Of a DNA stretch of 64,000 nt, positions 60,201-64,000 are shown piece after piece. The stretch is from Antitrichia curtipendula (Eukaryota > Streptophyta > Bryopsida > Hypnales > Leucodontaceae), in assembly GCA_951230915.1 (NCBI GenBank), contig OX579637.1:1736001-1800000 (forward strand). Direction: 5' to 3'. A model generated the notes under the pieces. That model ran no database searches. It saw only the letters and a list, made by a program, of their open reading frames with translations, and was not told the DNA's origin. How positions within the stretch are numbered: the stretch's first letter is position 1; each line of letters starts with the position of its first letter. Position numbers and translations under genes: made by a program.

Positions 60201-60939
60201 TTCTCCAATTTGATGCTTGAACTAAATACTCTCTAGTACAAAAACAAGATTTTTTATAAACTTGGTTTGTCTAACTTAAGGAAAAAAATCCGTCTGCCAA
60301 ATGCTACCATAGTTGCACTACTTCTTCTTGAGCTACAAGGCAACACTAGGATAATTAATTTTGTCCATCTCAGTTGGAAAAGAAGAGATAAATCCAGCAA
60401 AATTTGCACTAGTTTCTTCTAAGCTAAAAAACAAGTTTTTTTGCAAACTAGGGCTTGTTTCGCTCAAAGGAAATTGTAAGTGCAAATTGGCTATACATTG
60501 ATCACATATTAAACTTGTACACTCTCTTTCACAAAAGCAATTACAATGTGTAATTAACATCATTTCACATTTAGCATGGCGTTAGAATCATCCATATAGA
60601 TTGTTCAGACAAGAAAATAAACCATTGATCAATAAAGAGTACATCTACTAGATGAAGGTGACAACTAGACTTTGCAAGCCGTCAATAGGTTTGGAGACTA
60701 CTAATGTGTTGTCAAGGCTAATTATAAAAAACAAACAAGAGATGAACTTTGTTCTTAATTGCTTGAAGTTGTACACTAGAAGAAAATCATGTTTTTATTG
60801 AAACATTTGCTGTGAAGTCCACTTATTTTTATGTTACGTTTGATATTACAACTAACATCTTAAAGTTATGTTTTTATGTCATTATTGACATAAAAACAAG
60901 TGGACATCACAAAAATGTGTCATAAAAGACATGGGGTTC
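60201..60939. other. No gene recognised
   Basis: AT-rich DNA upstream (minus sense) of the N-terminal relic. Frames of up to 76 codons without domains. Confidence 0.4.
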
Positions 60940-61290
60940 TTTTAGTGGTAGAATAGACATCCATTTTGTTCCATCGAAATAGACAAACAAATTTAGTGCC
61001 CCCTTTGATGTCTAGACTGACCATCTAAAAAGAAACACTAGACCAATTAGGAGACAAACCCACTCAATGGCCTCTTTAGATGGTTCGCTAGACCTTGTCA
61101 ACAAAACATCTAGACGGTCCTAGTAGACAAGCTATGGCAACAAACCCACTAGATATGCCTACAAGCCAACAAGACCGATCTTCTAGACATGGACGAACTT
61201 TTGTATGAAACATTGTTTGGACCAACCGGATGGACATTCTAGATAGATTAGCCAAATGGACATCATGGACAAAAAGATTGGAAGACATGA
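60940..61290. repeat. Decayed 'tctagac' minisatellite
   Basis: Phrases 'ctagacggtc', 'tctagacatgg', 'actagacc' and 'ccatctaaa' recur every 20–40 bp. It looks like the gacgg/ccgtc arrays of the hAT element after many C-to-T and G-to-A changes. It lies upstream of the N-terminal relic, the same relative place as the array at 41.5 kb. Confidence 0.4.
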
Positions 61291-61309
61291 AATAGGGCTA
61301 TGTATTGCG

Positions 61310-61870
61310 TGCATCACCTTTCTGTCACCATGTATGGAATGAGACATCTAGGGTGGTATATATTGGTACACATACTAAGATCCAGTCCACCTTCAATGCC
61401 AAACGGGTTAAAACACATATTACATATTGTTCCATTTATAACAAAATCTGGTACGGAGGGCCACAAAAGTGTATAAGGGCCAAAGTAATATTCAATTACA
61501 CAAGTGTATCTCTTTGTACTATATTGAAATTCAAGAGTTGGATCCTTGTTACAATCAATGCTTTTATTTCCAATGCCAAGACGCATTGGTAATATATTAG
61601 GGAACATGTCTTCTTGTAGAGGCCATGATGTCAAGCCAAAATAATATTGATATGATCCCTAAATTTGGTGGCCACCTTTCTCACCTTATACTGCAATTGT
61701 TGTGATTCATTTATGGCTAAGGTTCAAGCCAACTTCATATTTCACATGGCTAGAATCCTCTTCTCCCATTCAGGATGCTCAAGCATTTTGTCATTTAATG
61801 ATTCAATTGGCCATTCCGATACGGATTTTCATGGCATGCAAGGCAGTTGACAATCCTTCCATGTTTACCT
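61310..61870 (-). pseudogene. Relic of the RING-type cargo gene, coiled-coil end and RING
   Basis: Minus-strand translation gives a NMKLA..TLAINESQQLQYKVRKV segment matching the coiled-coil end of the gene at 42.2–44.5 kb. After a frameshift it gives TSWPLQEDMF, LEFQY and LLWPSVPDFVINGT. CNMCFNPFGIEGGLDLSMC then matches the RING of the full copy. This relic keeps the His (IYHPRC) that the full copy has lost, but it has CTN in place of CGH. Several stops interrupt it. It lies 5' (minus sense) of the N-terminal relic, so the two belong to different gene copies. Confidence 0.7.
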
Positions 61871-62329
61871 TGGTCTATTATATCTTTGTCTACTTATACT
61901 ATATGTGTATGCATAGCATTAAAGGTGGCATGATCAATGCTTCCCATCCTTTGGTTCTCTTCTACACTTCCTTGACTAGAGCTTGCAATTCCAAATGCAG
62001 AGTTATAAAATAAAAGAGACTATTCCTTGTGGAAAGCAACGTTTGTGAGGCTAACATTGCAGCATCTCTAATAATACTATGTATGTGCTCCCAACATTGA
62101 CATAAAGAGTGGAAGTCCAAGTCAAGGTGAGAACTCTTTTCATATTAATAGCTTGATTGCCATATTGCTTATTGCATCTATATGTCTAGATGAACCAAAT
62201 TAAAAAATACAACTAAAAATGTTCCAAGTTTATCCTTCAAAGACTTAGAGCTCAATTTTACCAATGCAATTAATTTTAAACCTCCTAGGTTAGGCTTGTT
62301 CAAAGTTCTGAAAGGCTAGATGACCACCA
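61871..62329. other. No gene recognised
   Basis: Between the RING relic and the LINE. No boundary repeat, poly-A tail or gene is recognised. Confidence 0.35.
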
Positions 62330-64000
62330 CTACTAGCCACATTAATAATTCTTCCAAAACTCCCAAGTGTGATTGCACTTCCAAAAAAGATGTATAATGG
62401 TTTCTTTAGGATGATCACAAATAGAACAACCCAAGAATGCAAATGGAATTCTCCAACTTAGCCACTCGCCAATAACAATTTCTCAATTCAAAATTTTCCA
62501 CATAAACGTGGCTTGTTTTTTGGGCCTCAAATTATGCTACAAAAGTTGAAACACCTTTTTGATGTGTTGATCTACGAAGCTCCTATTTTTGAGTGTCTTA
62601 ACCCTTGCCAAAGTCTTTCCTACTATAGATAATCAATGCTTGTATTCCCTCTTCAAAGTATAAGTATAGAATGAGGACTCTTTGATCATCCCAATTTTCT
62701 TCCATTTTCACACACTTGGATTCCAGATGTAGCTTGTGATACTCCATCCCTACTAGCACACACTTGGATCCCAGAAGTAGCTTGTGATACTTCCATTCTT
62801 AAGAGCCCACACTATGTCAAGGAGCTTTGGTGGGTTTGAATTGAAAAAATAGTAGAACTAGTTAGTCTCGGGTACAAATAGTCAATTGCCTTGCCTCCAA
62901 CTCTTCTTTCTCTCCTTTGGATCCCATGGAATGCATGATAATATCTTTAGCCTTTTATTCTTTCATTTTCTTGTTACAGAACCCTTTCAAGGGAGGGCGG
63001 CTTGGGTTTGTTTGGTTGAAATCTAATCTTCCTTCCCTTTATCCCATATATCTATGACTTTGTTGATACCCTCCTTGGCCTATAAGTATAATCCATGGTT
63101 ATCTTCCATTCCCAATGAAATATTTTCTTCTTCTAGAATCAATGGATTTTTAAATAGAGGTTATTTGAGAATGTTGTGAGCCCCTTGAGGCTCCAATATG
63201 TTGAGGTTGCCTCTGACAAAAACGAAAACCTTCAAACATGCATCTATGAATGAAGAATGATTGTTTTTTCTAATTCTTTTGCTATAAAACAACCAATTAG
63301 GAGATTTATGCCATTTAAAATCTCCTATTGGCTTGGCTATATTGATCTTGTATTTGAGCAAGATTTTGTACAACTCATTGCTAAGAAGGAGGCCTTTGAC
63401 TACCATTTTTGCTAATAATGTTTGTGTCTGGATTTGGAGATCTATAAGCTTCACTCCTCCTTTTGATAAGGGAAGTATACAAGCGTCCCAATGGACCCTT
63501 GTTACGCATCCTCCCATGTCTCTACCAGTTCACGCATATGTCTTTCTTAATCCTTTGATGAGGTCACAATTTTTGGTTGATGTTCCACAACATGCTGCTA
63601 TATATGAGCATGTGGCTAATAACACCTAATTGCATATTGATATGCGTCATGTTAATAAGATATTCTTGGCCGCCCAATTGCCTATTTTTTTTTTCAAAGA
63701 TGCTATCAATGGTATGGTATTGGTGTCTAAAAGAAGGTGAAAGCCTATTAAGGGACCTAAATACCTCACACCCATCTCTTTCAAGATCAATTTAAGCTTC
63801 ATCTCCTTTCTCCATTTAATAGTGTTGGCGTTGGTTGAAGCCCATATTGTTGCCAGTTTGTCCTAATTTATTTTTGAACCCAAAGCTAAGCAATAAATTC
63901 TAAGAACCTTATATGCATTTGTAAGATTATGCATTGTCCCCTCAAGATATAGTGCTGCATCATCTATAAAGTATGCATCTACTAAATCCATCCCTCTTGG
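62330..64000 (-). pseudogene. LINE (non-LTR retrotransposon) reverse transcriptase, 3' half, cut by window edge
   Basis: On the minus strand from base 64,000, reverse-transcriptase motifs appear in order. FIDDAALYLEG is the catalytic (Y/F)xDD region. A LGSKIN segment follows, then VRYLGPLIGFHLLL, IGNWAAKN, VLLATCSYIAACC and the HWDACILPLSKGGVKLIDLQ thumb motif (63,400–63,520). Near 62,350–62,460 a zf-RVT zinc motif reads CSICDHPKETIIHLFWKCNH. The SKIN motif is followed by TAG where Trp is usual, and several other stops and frameshifts occur. The endonuclease half and most of the RT lie beyond the right edge. A short tandem duplication (about 50 bp) lies at 62,711–62,800. Confidence 0.8.

Noticed and set aside
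1..64000. Reassigned nuclear code (TAA/TAG read as Gln, as in some green algae)
   Set aside because: TGA stops occur at Arg positions as well, CAA and CAG stay frequent in the same genes, and genes also carry frameshifts; decay explains all of these.

Overview
The window is nuclear DNA of a plant-like eukaryote. The coding pieces are split by GT–AG introns. There is one exon of a plant-type alpha-amylase, a plant-type LINE and a very large hAT DNA transposon. Long AT-rich stretches contain telomere-like CCCTAAA runs, (TA)n and minisatellites. Nothing looks bacterial or organellar. The gene style suggests a non-seed land plant or streptophyte alga, but I cannot name the species. Almost every recognisable gene belongs to a mobile element and carries frame-preserving stop codons or small frameshifts, so this is a decayed accessory region.

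Bases 1–31,780. A transposase-like gene (minus, running off the left edge) and a seven-exon chimeric gene (plus, 12.7–18.6 kb) point away from each other across AT-rich DNA. The chimeric gene joins a ParB/sulfiredoxin-like domain to a C-terminal FCP1/SCP-type phosphatase-like domain. Both genes and their flanks carry many copies of an 18-bp palindrome, ATCTGGAGATCTCCAGAT, mostly in introns. The 3' end of the chimeric gene and about 1.8 kb beyond it recur as an inverted copy at 25.95–27.80 kb. The spacer between the two arms holds a broken gag-like plant transposon gene.

Bases 31,782–47,358. I read this as one 15.6-kb hAT element. It has 10-bp perfect terminal inverted repeats (CAGGGTTGTC...GACAACCCTG) and a perfect 8-bp target duplication (TAGGGGGT). 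It carries a BED/DUF659/hATC transposase (plus), a protein-kinase-like gene (minus) and a coiled-coil RING-type gene (plus). Four GC-rich gacgg/ccgtc minisatellite arrays lie near the ends and between the genes. A 200-base assembly gap lies inside.

Bases 47,359–64,000. Mostly AT-rich repeats: a short-TIR family (TTTAATCCCTAAAG), degenerate tandem repeats and two fold-back structures. There is a lone alpha-amylase exon at 56.2 kb, two decayed reverse-strand relics of the RING-type cargo gene (59.65–61.87 kb), and the 3' half of a LINE entering from the right edge (minus).

Two themes run through the window. Cellular-type domains (kinase, RING, phosphatase, ParB-like) sit inside transposon-like genes. 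In-frame stops in otherwise readable genes are nearly all one C-to-T step from CAA, CAG or CGA, as expected for methylation-driven decay. The exon models, relic alignments and domain calls are my own reading by eye and need alignment searches.
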